DNA from: Sphingobacterium mizutaii
Lineage (GTDB): Bacteria; Bacteroidota; Bacteroidia; Sphingobacteriales; Sphingobacteriaceae
DNA length: 64,000 nucleotides
Assembly: GCF_900187125.1 (NCBI RefSeq)
Contig: NZ_LT906468.1
Span: 186,001-250,000, forward strand
Direction of reading: 5' to 3'
The position numbers and the translations under genes are program-made. Positions 26,222-36,500 of the stretch are shown here, one piece after another; position 1 is the stretch's first letter; each line of letters opens with the position of its first letter. The notes beneath the pieces are model-generated. The model made no database searches and was not told the origin of the DNA. It saw nothing but the letters and a program-made list of their open reading frames with translations.

Positions 26222-26638
26222 ATGAAAGAAATTTTATTTAAGAAAGTCAAGGGGTATACATTAACGGAGATATTGGTCGTTCTTTTGATCATTGGTATCC
26301 TAATCCTGTTGGTACTGCCCAATTTATTGCCTTTGATTTCAAAAGCCAAAAGTACAGAAGCCAAGATGCAGCTCCAACATGTCCAAACGCTACAAAAGAA
26401 TTATTTCTACGAGAAGTCCAAATACACATCCGATATTCAGGAGATTGGATTCATACAGGAGAAATTGGTGAGCGAGGGAGAGGACGGAAAAGCCAACTAT
26501 AAGATTGAGATTATTGAGGCCGACAATAAAGGTTTTTTGGCCAGAGCGACTTCCGTTGTAGATTTTGATGGTGATGGAGTGTTCAATGTGTGGGAGATTG
26601 ACCAGGATAAAAATTTGAAAGAAGTAACGGCGGATTAA
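26222..26638 (+). CDS. gspG: Major pseudopilin, GspG-like
   Basis: The 138-residue protein has a prepilin leader ending in KVKG, then YTLTEILVVLLIIGILILLVLP, with cleavage after glycine, glutamate at +5 and a hydrophobic helix. The C-terminal segment DFDGDGVFNVWEID is a calcium-binding loop like that of GspG. In T2SS the major pseudopilin builds the piston-like fibre that drives export. It is the first gene of the rightward cluster, and its stop is directly followed by the prepilin peptidase start. Of the three pilin-like genes in the window it has the most canonical cleavage site, which fits its role as main subunit. Confidence 0.85.
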   Translation: MKEILFKKVKGYTLTEILVVLLIIGILILLVLPNLLPLISKAKSTEAKMQLQHVQTLQKNYFYEKSKYTSDIQEIGFIQEKLVSEGEDGKANYKIEIIEADNKGFLARATSVVDFDGDGVFNVWEIDQDKNLKEVTAD

Positions 26639-27136
26639 GTGATTTGGTTAGTGATCGCTCTAGTGGGATGTACTGCTATAGCTGTTGAGGATTTCTGCAA
26701 CCGAATGGTGCATTTGGCCTGGTATATTTTGTTGATGATCGGCATACTGGGTTATTCCCTAAAGAGAATAGATCTTAATGCCTTCATAGAAAATACAATT
26801 TTATGCTTTGCATTTATTGCATTTCTCATGCTTTTGTTGACTTTGTATTTCTCTATAAAGGAAAAGAAGTTGGTCAATCTTTTCTCTCAATATTTGGGAC
26901 TTGGAGATATGCTCTTTTTTATCGTGACCGGTTTTTACTTTGATATCATCTCCTATATTCTTTTTTTTATTGCCAGCCTGTTTATAAGTTTGCTGCTAAC
27001 CCCAATAATTTTTAAATTTCAGGGAAAAGAAAACCATATACCATTAGCTGGATTGCAGTCGGTCTGTTTTACGCTTTATATAACTCTGGATTACTTTAAG
27101 CTATTTAGTTTTAAAGAATTTCTAAATATTCTATAA
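26639..27136 (+). CDS. Prepilin peptidase, A24 family (GspO/PilD-like)
   Basis: The 165-residue protein has about five membrane segments. It shows the two aspartate sites of A24 peptidases: an early one in VEDFCNRMVH (residue ~18) and the GLGDM motif (G-x-GD) near residue 90. It lacks the N-terminal methylating domain of PilD, so it is of the short CpaA/TadV-like form. The IPLAG motif in the last part is also family-typical. It would cut the leaders of the three pseudopilins. The start is a GTG immediately after the gspG stop, indicating strict coupling. Confidence 0.8.
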   Translation: MIWLVIALVGCTAIAVEDFCNRMVHLAWYILLMIGILGYSLKRIDLNAFIENTILCFAFIAFLMLLLTLYFSIKEKKLVNLFSQYLGLGDMLFFIVTGFYFDIISYILFFIASLFISLLLTPIIFKFQGKENHIPLAGLQSVCFTLYITLDYFKLFSFKEFLNIL

Positions 27137-27149
27137 TTCAATTTTTCTT

Positions 27150-27178
27150 TTTTTGTAAATCCTTTATATTTACAAAAA
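27150..27178. repeat. 10-bp inverted repeat between gspO-like and gspE
   Basis: TTTTTGTAAA (27150-27159) and TTTACAAAAA (27169-27178) form a perfect AT-rich stem with a 9-base loop. They lie inside the 79-bp gap before gspE. It could be a weak attenuator or an operator; there is no T-tract after it. Confidence 0.4.
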
Positions 27179-27215
27179 GATGTTTAACACAGCCTAAATT
27201 ATTAAACAGTACGTT

Positions 27216-28643
27216 TTGGATGATTTTCAAATAACTTCGGTAGAAGAGGGACTGATTATGACGGTGCCGCGAAAGGTGGCGCATCACTATCGCGTTGTTC
27301 CAGTGGCTAAAAGGGGAGATATCACTGTTTTGGTCTCAGACAATCCAGGGGATGACATTGAGGAGGAGTTATCGATGATTCTTGATTTTTCGTTTATGCT
27401 GGAGAAGACTGAACCAGCTGTGATTGAACGTTTCTTGGAACTGTATTATTTTGAGAATTATAATACGGTGCAGGTCCATGTTGCTAAACAATTATCCTTT
27501 GACAATAACTTTTTAGATAATCTGATTTTAGAGGCCAAGCAGTTAAAAAGCAGTGATATACATATAGAAAGTTTTGAGGATAGGGGGAGGGTTCGCGTTC
27601 GGATAGACGGCATGATGGTGGAACGGTATTCAGTAATAAAAAGTGATTATCCCGCCTTGGTAAACAAGATCAAGATTATGTCCAATATGGATATTGCTGA
27701 AAAAAGGTTGCCGCAGGATGGAAGGATCCATTATTCCAAAAATGGAGAGAATTTCGATATGCGTGTTTCGGTCCTGCCAACGCTTCACGGTGAAAAGGTT
27801 GTCCTTCGCTTGTTGAACAATGATGCCACCAATATTCATATTGAATCCTTAGGCATGACCCTGGAGGATCTTTCCAATTATCTGCAGGGGGTAAAAAAAC
27901 CAAACGGAATTTTACTGATTAGCGGTCCGACGGGTTCCGGAAAAACGACTACGTTGTATGCTACCCTAAAATACCTGAATAAGGAAACTAACAATATAAT
28001 AACCATCGAAGACCCAATCGAGTATACCCTGGAGGGAATCAATCAGGTGCAGCTTCGGGAAAATATCGGGCTTACTTTTGGTGCCGCCATGCGGACATTT
28101 CTAAGGCAGGACCCGGATATTATCATGGTCGGTGAAATCCGAGATCCCGACACGGCCAATATGGCAATCCGGGCTGCGCTGACCGGACACCTGGTCCTTT
28201 CTACCATCCATACGAATTCAGCATGGGGGACGGTTTCCAGGCTCATCGACATGGGAATACCTGGATTCTTGATCGCAAATACGTTAAATACAACGGTTGC
28301 CCAACGATTGCTTCGTTTGCTGTGTCCTCACTGTAAGGTTACAAAACCTTTTGACGATTCACTATTTCCACGGCAGTTTATCCCATTTTATGCCGTTGAC
28401 GAATATGCCGTACCTGTCGGGTGCAGTCAATGTTACTATACTGGTTATAAGGGAAGGAGAGCTGTATACGAGATTATACCGATGGATCGGGAATTGGCCG
28501 AAGAAATTAAAAAAGAGAACTTGGTAGTGGACGACCTTCTAGATCAGCGAAAAGTTAAAACTTTGGGTTTTAATGCGTTCGAAATATTTGCAAATAAACT
28601 GACCAGTATAGATGAGATTTACCCTTTATTAATTAATTATTGA
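27216..28643 (+). CDS. gspE: Assembly ATPase GspE/PilB-like
   Basis: The 475-residue protein starts at a TTG; no ATG lies nearby in frame, and the next in-frame ATG would cut into the N-terminal domain. It has a short N1-type domain (VEEGLIMTVPRKVAHHY). The ATPase core has Walker A GPTGSGKTT near 237-245, an Asp box (IEDPIEYTLEGINQVQ), Walker B (DPDIIMVGEIRD) and a His box (TGHLVLSTIHTN). A CPHC...CSQC pair forms the zinc-binding finger of GspE/PilB. It powers pseudopilus assembly by pushing on GspF, which is encoded in the other cluster. It overlaps the secretin gene by 1 bp. All motifs are intact. Confidence 0.9.
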   Translation: MDDFQITSVEEGLIMTVPRKVAHHYRVVPVAKRGDITVLVSDNPGDDIEEELSMILDFSFMLEKTEPAVIERFLELYYFENYNTVQVHVAKQLSFDNNFLDNLILEAKQLKSSDIHIESFEDRGRVRVRIDGMMVERYSVIKSDYPALVNKIKIMSNMDIAEKRLPQDGRIHYSKNGENFDMRVSVLPTLHGEKVVLRLLNNDATNIHIESLGMTLEDLSNYLQGVKKPNGILLISGPTGSGKTTTLYATLKYLNKETNNIITIEDPIEYTLEGINQVQLRENIGLTFGAAMRTFLRQDPDIIMVGEIRDPDTANMAIRAALTGHLVLSTIHTNSAWGTVSRLIDMGIPGFLIANTLNTTVAQRLLRLLCPHCKVTKPFDDSLFPRQFIPFYAVDEYAVPVGCSQCYYTGYKGRRAVYEIIPMDRELAEEIKKENLVVDDLLDQRKVKTLGFNAFEIFANKLTSIDEIYPLLINY

Positions 28644-30601
28644 TGAAAAGTTTTCGTGAGATTTGTATCCTCCTATTACTTGTTATAGGATCGATATCAA
28701 CCCTATCTGCTCAACAGACCTTGGAACAGCGGTTTCAGCAGGTCGAAGAGCGTTTACGTGCCGTAGCGATTATGAGTCCGGGAATGAATGAAAAAGTAAG
28801 GCTTTCAGTTTCGGGAGTCTCTATTCAGGAGTTCGTCAGGGCACTTGCGGAATCCAATGGGTTGAACATCAATGTGGATCCGGGACTTCAAATAAACATT
28901 GCCAACAATTTTCAAGGGGAAACCCCTTTGAATATTTTATTATTCTTGAGCAAAAACTATCAACTGGATATACAGGTCGTGGGAACCATTATGTCGATCA
29001 GTGCCATGCAAGGCGTTGAACCAATTACTATTCCGAAAGAACTTAAGATTTCGTATAATACCTCCGAAAGAACGCTGCACTATGAACTCAGCAACGATAA
29101 ATTGTTGGATGTTGCGCAATTAATATCCAATCTATCGGGCAGGAATATCGTAGTTCCCACCACCTTACAAGAACAGGTAGTCAGTGGATACATTGAAGCA
29201 GCTCCTTTTGAGATTGCATTGGAAAAATTAGCATTTGCGAATAATTTAAGGTATAACCTGACCCAGGACGGTGTATATGTGTTTGAAAGACTAATTCCCG
29301 GAGAGGAGCTTTTCATCAATCAGGATAAAGAAACCGCAGTGCGTTACCGGAGCAATTCCGTCAACCCGATGCAGGATCCAATGCAGAACATGGTGACTAC
29401 CGGTGAGTTTACGGTCTATGGGCAAACCACCAGTTCAGGGAAAAGATTTACCATTCAGGCCGAAAATACACCCATTATTGAGGTTATAAAGCGAGCATCA
29501 CAAGACGCTGAGGTAAATTATTTTATTTATTCGGCTATTCAGGGCCAGGTCAGTGCGAATGTCCGTGATGTATCGTTCGATGAATTTCTGACCACAATCT
29601 TTAAGACCACTCCTTATACCTATAAAAAGGAAAATGGGATGTACCTCATTGGCGACCGAAAGATGGAAGGACTGAGAGATAGCAGAATTGTCCAATTGCA
29701 ACATCGATCCTTGGATACAGTGCTCGCCATGATTCCCAACGAATGGAGAAGGGATGTGGAGATCAAGGAATTTAAAGAACAGAATATGCTGTTATTGTCA
29801 GGTTCATCTCCACAGATCAATGAAATTGAATCCTATATCAAAAGGCTTGATAAGCTGGTACCTATGGTACTGATTGAAGTCACGATCTTGGACATTCAAA
29901 AGGGAAATACCGTTAAAACAGGAATCAGTGCAGGCATTGCAGATAGCACAACAAGATACGGCGGTAAATTATTGGGTGAAGGTATCGATTTTACCTTTGG
30001 ATCAGGTGGAATCAACCGATTCCTGTCGCAGATCGGTAGAAACAGCACTTTTAACCTGGGACGGGTCTCGCCAAATTTCTATGTGACATTAAAAGCACTA
30101 GAAGAAAATCAGAACGTAGAGATGCGATCGGTACCCAAGCTCTCCACCTTAAATGGTCATAATGCCACATTGAGCATAGGAAGCAAACGGTACTACAAAA
30201 CTGAGACCATGAACGTTATTCCGTCCCTACAATCGAATACCATTACGACCGAGCAGTATACCCCCGTTGAGGCAAATATGGACATCACCATTAGACCGGT
30301 CGTGTCGGGAAATGATCAGATCACATTGGATATAAATGTAGATATTACTGACTTTATCGGCAACACTGCCATAAACCAGCCCCCTCCTACCTCGACCAGC
30401 AAGTTCCAATCGATCGTACGTGCCAGAAATGAAGATATGATTGTCCTTGGCGGGATCGAACGTATGGAGAACAGTGATACGGGTAGCGGAGTGCCACTTC
30501 TTTCAAGAATACCTGTTCTTCGATGGTTATTTAGCAGTAAAGAAAAAACAACAAGAAAAGTTGTCTCTGTCGTTTTTCTTAAACCTATTATCATTTATTA
30601 A
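28643..30601 (+). CDS. gspD: Secretin GspD/PilQ-like
   Basis: The start is the ATG at 28643, which shares a base with the gspE stop (TGATG). The 652-residue protein has a signal peptide (MKSFREICILLLLVIGSISTLSAQ) and an N-terminal STN/N0-type domain (FVRALAESNGLNINVD). N1-N3-like repeats follow (a later one is FTIQAENTPIIEVIKRASQD). The C-terminal secretin barrel begins near PMVLIEVTILDIQKGN and ends with VPLLSRIPVLRWLFSSKE, the secretin signature. It forms the multimeric outer-membrane gate. No pilotin-type S-domain is seen at the end; the lipoprotein at 18690-19049 might assist. Normal length for the family. Confidence 0.9.
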   Translation: MKSFREICILLLLVIGSISTLSAQQTLEQRFQQVEERLRAVAIMSPGMNEKVRLSVSGVSIQEFVRALAESNGLNINVDPGLQINIANNFQGETPLNILLFLSKNYQLDIQVVGTIMSISAMQGVEPITIPKELKISYNTSERTLHYELSNDKLLDVAQLISNLSGRNIVVPTTLQEQVVSGYIEAAPFEIALEKLAFANNLRYNLTQDGVYVFERLIPGEELFINQDKETAVRYRSNSVNPMQDPMQNMVTTGEFTVYGQTTSSGKRFTIQAENTPIIEVIKRASQDAEVNYFIYSAIQGQVSANVRDVSFDEFLTTIFKTTPYTYKKENGMYLIGDRKMEGLRDSRIVQLQHRSLDTVLAMIPNEWRRDVEIKEFKEQNMLLLSGSSPQINEIESYIKRLDKLVPMVLIEVTILDIQKGNTVKTGISAGIADSTTRYGGKLLGEGIDFTFGSGGINRFLSQIGRNSTFNLGRVSPNFYVTLKALEENQNVEMRSVPKLSTLNGHNATLSIGSKRYYKTETMNVIPSLQSNTITTEQYTPVEANMDITIRPVVSGNDQITLDINVDITDFIGNTAINQPPPTSTSKFQSIVRARNEDMIVLGGIERMENSDTGSGVPLLSRIPVLRWLFSSKEKTTRKVVSVVFLKPIIIY

Positions 30602-30609
30602 GGTGTTGT

Positions 30610-31866
30610 ATGGGAATCTTGGCTAAGATTAAAGGTCTATATGAATTAAAGGAATCAATAGGGATCAGTATCTTCCTGGGTTCTGACAGTCAATGCAGCT
30701 TTCATCTGAGTTACCTTAAAAAGACCAATGATGAGATCGAGATACTTTTAAATGAATCTTTTCAAAGTTGGGATACCTTACTGGATTTCTTACAAGGCTA
30801 TAAAGCTATTCCTATCGCTATCCAACTGCAGGGCAGGGGTGTATTAATTAAAGAGGTGCCAAAAACGGAAGAGATAACGGATAAATCTCTGGTCGATGTA
30901 TTTCCCAATTTCACAGATGAAGATTATCTATTTACCTATTTTAAAGGCTTTTCTAAGGGCTGGTTGAGTTTAATAAGAAAGGAGCTGTATACGGATATTC
31001 TGGAAAAATTTAATTCCCTGTATTGCCGTGTTTTTCAGGTGTTTCTAGGTCCTTTTGTGAGTGAAAATATATTGGAATCAATGAATGGGTATTCCGGGCT
31101 GTACAAGTTCGCAGGTCATGAAATTTCGATAGAAACGGACTCTGGCTTATGGGAATCTTATAAGTATAACCCCCAAACTAGCCGTAAATTTCTACTAAAA
31201 ATTCAGGGAACAGAGATGAAGGAAAATTACATCATTTCCTATGCTCTTGCTTTTTCGTTGCTCCTACAGCCATATCTTGAGGATTATGCCGTTGAAGACC
31301 CAAATTTGGAGGGTGAATTATACGAGTACAGACAAAAACTAAAATTTAGAGTTAATTCCATCGCCTTTCTAAGTATACTTTTATTTTTACTAGTGATTAA
31401 TACGTTATTATTCACCCATTACAGTTCTAAGTTTGAATGGATAGATTCAAAATCGAGAGAAAATACCTTATCCCGGGGAGAATTGGAGGAATTGAATATG
31501 AAATCAAAACTAAATGACTCACTTCTGAGGGAAATGGGATGGAATTCGGGCATCCGAAAATCATGGCTTATCAATCAGTTAATGTCATCCCTTAAGGATA
31601 GGGATGGTTTGCAAATTCAGCGAGTTGAGATAAATCCTGCTTTGGAACGAAGATTATCCAGCAAACAAAATGAAAAAATAAACCCATACCTGATTAAAAT
31701 TTCGGGCAGCAGCCTTTCGCTGGATCAGCTTGAAGATTGGACCAGGGTGCTTCGGAACCTACCTTGGGTTGATCAGGTCGAAATCAACCGGTTTGTTCTC
31801 CGTAACGACCCAAGGAGCAACTTGATGGATTTTATGCTAAATATCAAATACCGAAATGAACTTTAG
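30610..31866 (+). CDS. GspL-like (PilM-PilN fusion-like) inner-membrane protein
   Basis: The 418-residue protein has a large N-terminal cytoplasmic part (1-245) that may take the actin-like PilM/GspL fold. One membrane helix follows (about 249-270, FLSILLFLLVINTLLF), then a periplasmic part. The latter begins with a coiled coil and continues with a ferredoxin-like pattern (LIKISGSSLSLDQLEDWTRVL, PWVDQVEINRF). This is the GspL or PilM+PilN arrangement. GspL couples the ATPase to the platform. Sequence similarity is weak and the call rests on topology and its place between gspD and the GspM-like gene, which it overlaps by 11 bp. Confidence 0.65.
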   Translation: MGILAKIKGLYELKESIGISIFLGSDSQCSFHLSYLKKTNDEIEILLNESFQSWDTLLDFLQGYKAIPIAIQLQGRGVLIKEVPKTEEITDKSLVDVFPNFTDEDYLFTYFKGFSKGWLSLIRKELYTDILEKFNSLYCRVFQVFLGPFVSENILESMNGYSGLYKFAGHEISIETDSGLWESYKYNPQTSRKFLLKIQGTEMKENYIISYALAFSLLLQPYLEDYAVEDPNLEGELYEYRQKLKFRVNSIAFLSILLFLLVINTLLFTHYSSKFEWIDSKSRENTLSRGELEELNMKSKLNDSLLREMGWNSGIRKSWLINQLMSSLKDRDGLQIQRVEINPALERRLSSKQNEKINPYLIKISGSSLSLDQLEDWTRVLRNLPWVDQVEINRFVLRNDPRSNLMDFMLNIKYRNEL

Positions 31867-32359
31867 GGATTGGACATACGGGAAGAAGAATAAGGGATTG
31901 ATTGTTTTTGCAATCGTTGCGCTATTAATATCCTGGTTGCTTGCTTTTGGAAAAACCTACCGGTTGATTCGAGATTATCATAATACTGAGGATAACCTTG
32001 AAAATAATCCATGGATTCATTCGAATAAGAAAATTGTTTCTGATAAGGTGATATTGCAGGATAGTTTGCTATCTCTTTATACGGCCGACTCCACGACTTG
32101 GAGCATTGGTCTGCTTTCGAGCCTAAATGATGTTATAAGGGATGATGAAGTAAGGGTAAATTTTGAAAATCCCGAAATAAAAACCAACCATAAGATTCTG
32201 GAAAGAGAAGTAATGTTAATTGGGACATATCAAGAGATTGAGAAATCTTTAAAGGACATTGAAAGTAAATTTTTTATTAAATCGGTTAAATTATATGTCG
32301 ATAAAGGCTCGTTAAAATGTCAGGTTTCACTAGTTGTGGTCAAAGCAAACAATGAATGA
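31856..32359 (+). CDS. GspM/PilO-like inner-membrane protein
   Basis: The 167-residue protein has one N-terminal membrane helix (about 15-32), a coiled-coil-like segment, and a C-terminal ferredoxin-like unit (REVMLIGTYQEIEKSLKDIE...KSVKLYVDKGSLKCQVSLVVV). This is the GspM/PilO layout. GspM and GspL form heterodimers that hold the platform together. The overlap with the GspL-like gene by 11 bp supports joint translation. It is the last gene of the rightward cluster; 304 bp later a further WPDYVF-family gene follows. Confidence 0.65.
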   Translation: MNFRDWTYGKKNKGLIVFAIVALLISWLLAFGKTYRLIRDYHNTEDNLENNPWIHSNKKIVSDKVILQDSLLSLYTADSTTWSIGLLSSLNDVIRDDEVRVNFENPEIKTNHKILEREVMLIGTYQEIEKSLKDIESKFFIKSVKLYVDKGSLKCQVSLVVVKANNE

Positions 32360-32663
32360 TGTTTTTTGAAGATTTACTTATATCCTGTATGGAATTTTCA
32401 GAACTAATTTCCAGCATTAATAATGAAATAAAATAATGGAATTGACATAAATTATTGGCAATTTTTCAATTTATAGTTAGACTTAAGATAAGAAATACTA
32501 TGGGACCTCAAACTGCGGGACATATTTAGGTTGATCAAATATTACAAAATTAATTATAAATCTCTTTTTATATTATTTTAATTATTACTTTTGAACATGA
32601 TGGATCAAAAAGGATCCGCGAACTGACCAATACCAATATTATTAACTTGAAAGCCAGTATTAT
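32360..32663. promoter_or_regulatory. Intergenic region with possible -7 element (TACTTTTG)
   Basis: No gene is seen in these 304 bases. TACTTTTG at 32586-32593 matches the Bacteroidota -7 consensus and equals the octamer before gspG. No good -33 TTG box stands at the right distance. Confidence 0.35.
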
Positions 32664-33374
32664 ATGTTAAAAATAAGACATTGTATCCTGTTGCTAGGAT
32701 CAATATTTTTATTTCCAAGTTTTTCAATCGCGCAATCGACCTACCTTTCGATCCCTGATACCAGAGATGTAGCGACATTGCCCTTAGATTATGGACGAAA
32801 GTTGACATCCCAATTTAAAAGGGGGACAGTGATCGGGTTCCCTTCAAGTAACTATTATACCATTTTAGGCCTACGTGGCTGGTCCGATGACAGCGGAGGT
32901 CCCGCCCATGAACTGGCATTTTCCAATCTTTCGGGAATTTCCTACCGGACGGGAACCATAGCTTCCGGTTGGTCAGGTTGGAGAAAGGTACTTGCAGAAA
33001 ATATAGCTGGAAATGTTGGGATAGGAACGGACAATCCAATGGAGAGACTATCTGTTAATGGGAAGATCCGAGCAAAGGAAATCAAGGTTGAGGCGGCAAA
33101 CTGGCCTGATTACGTTTTCCATTCAGATTATGAACTTTTAAGCCTTGGGGTGATCGAACAGTTCATTAAAACAAACGGACACCTTCCAGGGATACCGACG
33201 GCGGCAGAAATAGAATCTGAAGGAGTATCATTGGGAGAAATGAATACAGCCCTATTGAAAAAAATAGAAGAACTCACTCTCCATCTGATCGAGAAAGACA
33301 AGGAACTGAAAAGACAAAACCAGGAAATTGAGAAATTGAAGAGAAAGGTTATGCAAGTCCATTATCTTAATTAA
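32664..33374 (+). CDS. Secreted WPDYVF-module protein, paralogue 4
   Basis: The 236-residue protein has a signal peptide (to SIAQ near residue 23). A variable domain includes SIPDTRDVATLPLDYG and PAHELAFSNLSG...GWSGWRKV, a pattern like that of phage/tail-fibre pyocin-knob domains in which GW and WR pairs recur. The shared module starts with NVGIGTDNPMERLSVNGKI (near 115), has WPDYVF near 147, GHLPGIPTAAEIESEGV and a heptad tail ending in lysine-rich helices. The pseudogene at 23197 is its closest relative in the window. It follows the secretion cluster in the same direction. Confidence 0.7.
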   Translation: MLKIRHCILLLGSIFLFPSFSIAQSTYLSIPDTRDVATLPLDYGRKLTSQFKRGTVIGFPSSNYYTILGLRGWSDDSGGPAHELAFSNLSGISYRTGTIASGWSGWRKVLAENIAGNVGIGTDNPMERLSVNGKIRAKEIKVEAANWPDYVFHSDYELLSLGVIEQFIKTNGHLPGIPTAAEIESEGVSLGEMNTALLKKIEELTLHLIEKDKELKRQNQEIEKLKRKVMQVHYLN

Positions 33375-33387
33375 GAAAAAAACAATA

Positions 33388-33516
33388 ATGAAAAGATACA
33401 TTCTTATCATAACCTATCTTGTTATATACATCATAAGTTTCGGGCAACATAACAACGCGACAAATTTTATCAATATACCCCCAAATCCAACTTCAAGCAA
33501 ATTCAAACTCTTTTAG
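33388..33516 (+). pseudogene. 42-codon signal-peptide fragment
   Basis: The short frame starts with a plausible signal peptide (MKRYILIITYLVIYIISFGQ) and stops after 22 further residues. It lies 13 bp after paralogue 4 and 72 bp before the RHS companion gene. It looks like the 5' end of a secreted protein that lost the rest. It may equally be a short leader peptide. Low confidence. Confidence 0.3.
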
Positions 33517-33588
33517 CCAATAATTAATTTTTATATAAAAAATTAACTTTCCGAAGATTGTTAAAAAAGTAAAATAAAAAAACAGAAC

Positions 33589-36500
33589 ATGAACAATAAA
33601 GTGATTTGTCAACTAGTAATATGTTTTTTGCATCTTGTAATATTCCATCTCCTAGATAGTCAGGCTACCGCCCAAGTAGGTAATGGATCTTTTGAAAGGC
33701 AATCGGTAACCGATATTTTACCCCCTGCGCCTAATGCATACGAATTGACACGTTATTCCGGATTACCAGTTAATCATTCTACTGGGGCAATAAATACAAC
33801 AATTCCGATTGGTACAATACGAAACGGAAAGACGGCCGTTCCGATCACATTAAGGTATAATTCAGGAAATGGAATCACTCTGGATCAATTTCCGTCAAGG
33901 ACCGGGATGTCATGGGCTCTTGATGCTGGTGGGGTCATTACTAGGACGGTGTATGGTAACCCTGATGAGACGTCCACCTTTTTGACGGCACCCTCTGATA
34001 TGGTGTCCAATACACCGAGTCTATACCAGTATTTCTATGCTTTGGTTAATTCCAATGTCGCCGATTCACAGCCTGACATCTTTAATTTTAGCTTTAATGG
34101 AATTAATGGGAAATTCATCTTCGAGAAAGGCACTAACGGAAAAATAGTACTTTTGAATCCTTCGGCCCTAAAAATAGAGTCCAATTTTAATGGAGCTCTT
34201 TCAGGGAATTGGACGTTCCGGATTACGGATGAAAAAGGTGTGAAGTATTATTTCGGAGGAAACACAGCGACAGAAAAAAGCCGGACATCTCCGCTGGGAC
34301 AGTCATGTGGGAAAAATTACGATCAGGCTGTCCCAACTGCTTGGTACCTTAAATCGATCGTCGACTTAACGGGCAACGAAATCAAGTTCGATTATGTTTC
34401 GTGCAACTTCGAATATTCTGCTAGTGTATCAGAGTCAATAATAAGGACTCCGTTGGCAACACTCGCAGGTACGACCTGCCGGCCTTGTCCGACATGTCCT
34501 GAAAGTTTTTGCCCCCCTAGGAACGAGGAGAGACTATGTGTACAAACTCTATCCAGTCAGGGTAGGATATTAAAGTCAATATCCTCGAAGTACCAGCGGG
34601 CAGAATTCAGATATGGTTCGAGGCAAGACCTAAGTGGCGATTCGCTGTTGACCCATATACAATTCTATGAACGATTGATAAAGAATGGTGACACCGTCCT
34701 TTCTAACGTAATACAGACATATGCCCTTTCCTATGTCCATAGTCAAAACAATTTATTTAATAAACCTACGGTTTCAGTAGATAACTTAACTACGCGACCC
34801 TTTTTAAGCAGTGTGAGGCACACTTCGGCCGGGATGCAAGATGAAGTTCACCGAATTGAGTATTACGATATAAATCGGTTAGCTCCTAGATTGTCATTTG
34901 CACAGGATTACTGGGGATTTTTTAATGGAAAAAACAACTTAAGCTTGGTGCCTCAAAGCTCAAATCCTGATCTTTCAGCAATCTTCACCGGAAACCTTGG
35001 GGATCGAAATCCTGATGGGAGTGTTTCGCATTTCGGTCTGCTCAGTAAGATCACCTACCCCTCAAAAGGGACCGATAGTGTCATTTATGAACCGAACACT
35101 TATTTTGGTGTTAATGAAGAGGATATAACGGTTTCCAAAACATTATCTGTCGAAGGGACAGGTACTAAGGGAGAGGTAACTAAAACATTGACGTTTTCGA
35201 ATAAAAAGCTACAAAAATTTAAATTTGTTCTTTCATGTGTATATAGCGGGAGTGGAATAGATGATCAAATCCATCAGGGGACCTCCGTTTATGTTTATAA
35301 TGCAAGCAATACATTGTTGACTAGTGGTAATGTACTTATTGGTCAATCCAAAACGATATCCATCGATCTCCCTGTGGGTAATTTCCGGATAGAGCTGGTC
35401 TCTGCTGGCCAGGCTGCCAGGGGCTATGTTGGATTTTCCTTTTGGGATGGAATAAAACAAATATCTGGAAACTTTATTACGGGTGGTGTCAGGATTCAGA
35501 AGAAAATTTCTAATCCCTTAATAGGTCCTTCTATTGTTAAGACATATCTATACACAGGTTTATCCGATCAAACTAAATCAAGTGCAAAATTATTTAGACT
35601 CCCCACTTCTGAGGAATATTATTCAGAATTGATAGACGGTCATATCTGCCAGATCAGTTTCTTAGCTACCATCGTTAAGAAATGCCATTATAAAATTGCC
35701 AGCAACCATAATGTTTTTCCTCTTGAATCCTTCTCAGGAGGGCATATATTCTACACTGATGTTATTGAATTGAATGGCCCCGACTGGAACAATGGAGGCA
35801 CTCTCTATCGATTTATGGGTGAAGGAGGCAGTGTTGCGCTTCAATTGCGTGGGACAAGGATCCCAGGCGTACCTGTCGGTAACTTTGGATTTGAAGCAGG
35901 CACTCCAATTCAAGAATCTCAATTTATAACGGTGGGTGGTACGCAAGGGGCATATCTAACTAAGCCAGTTCGAGAAGTTTTTACAAGTTATAATTCCGAT
36001 ATACGACTCTCTAAAGATCTGAATTATTACGTAGTTAGGAAAAATTGGGATACCCAGCCAAGCAATACACCTTCAGAAGTCGATTTCGAACCTTTTGATG
36101 TAGCTAGGTATACGTTAAGGAGAAAATGGATATATGTCGACACGATAACTGAAGTCCAGTATAATCTTATTGGTGCAGACCCGGTCATCACAAAAAGGAT
36201 ATATCAATATAGTGATACGAACCACCTCCAGCTTACGCAGATTAGAACGATTGGTAGTGATGGTGGCGTTAATGTCAGACTTGTCACCTATCCCTTACAA
36301 TATAGCAACTCAACCGGATCTATTGGGGAAATGAAACAGAATCATCTTGTTTCCTTTCCGATTGAGAGCATTGAATATAAGGAATTAGGTTCTGCGAAAA
36401 TTGTTTTATCTGGTGAGATCATAAAATACAGGAATGGAATTAAAGGAACTATTGATGAGGTCCTGAAACTTCGACTGAATTCACCTATTCCAATTGCCAG

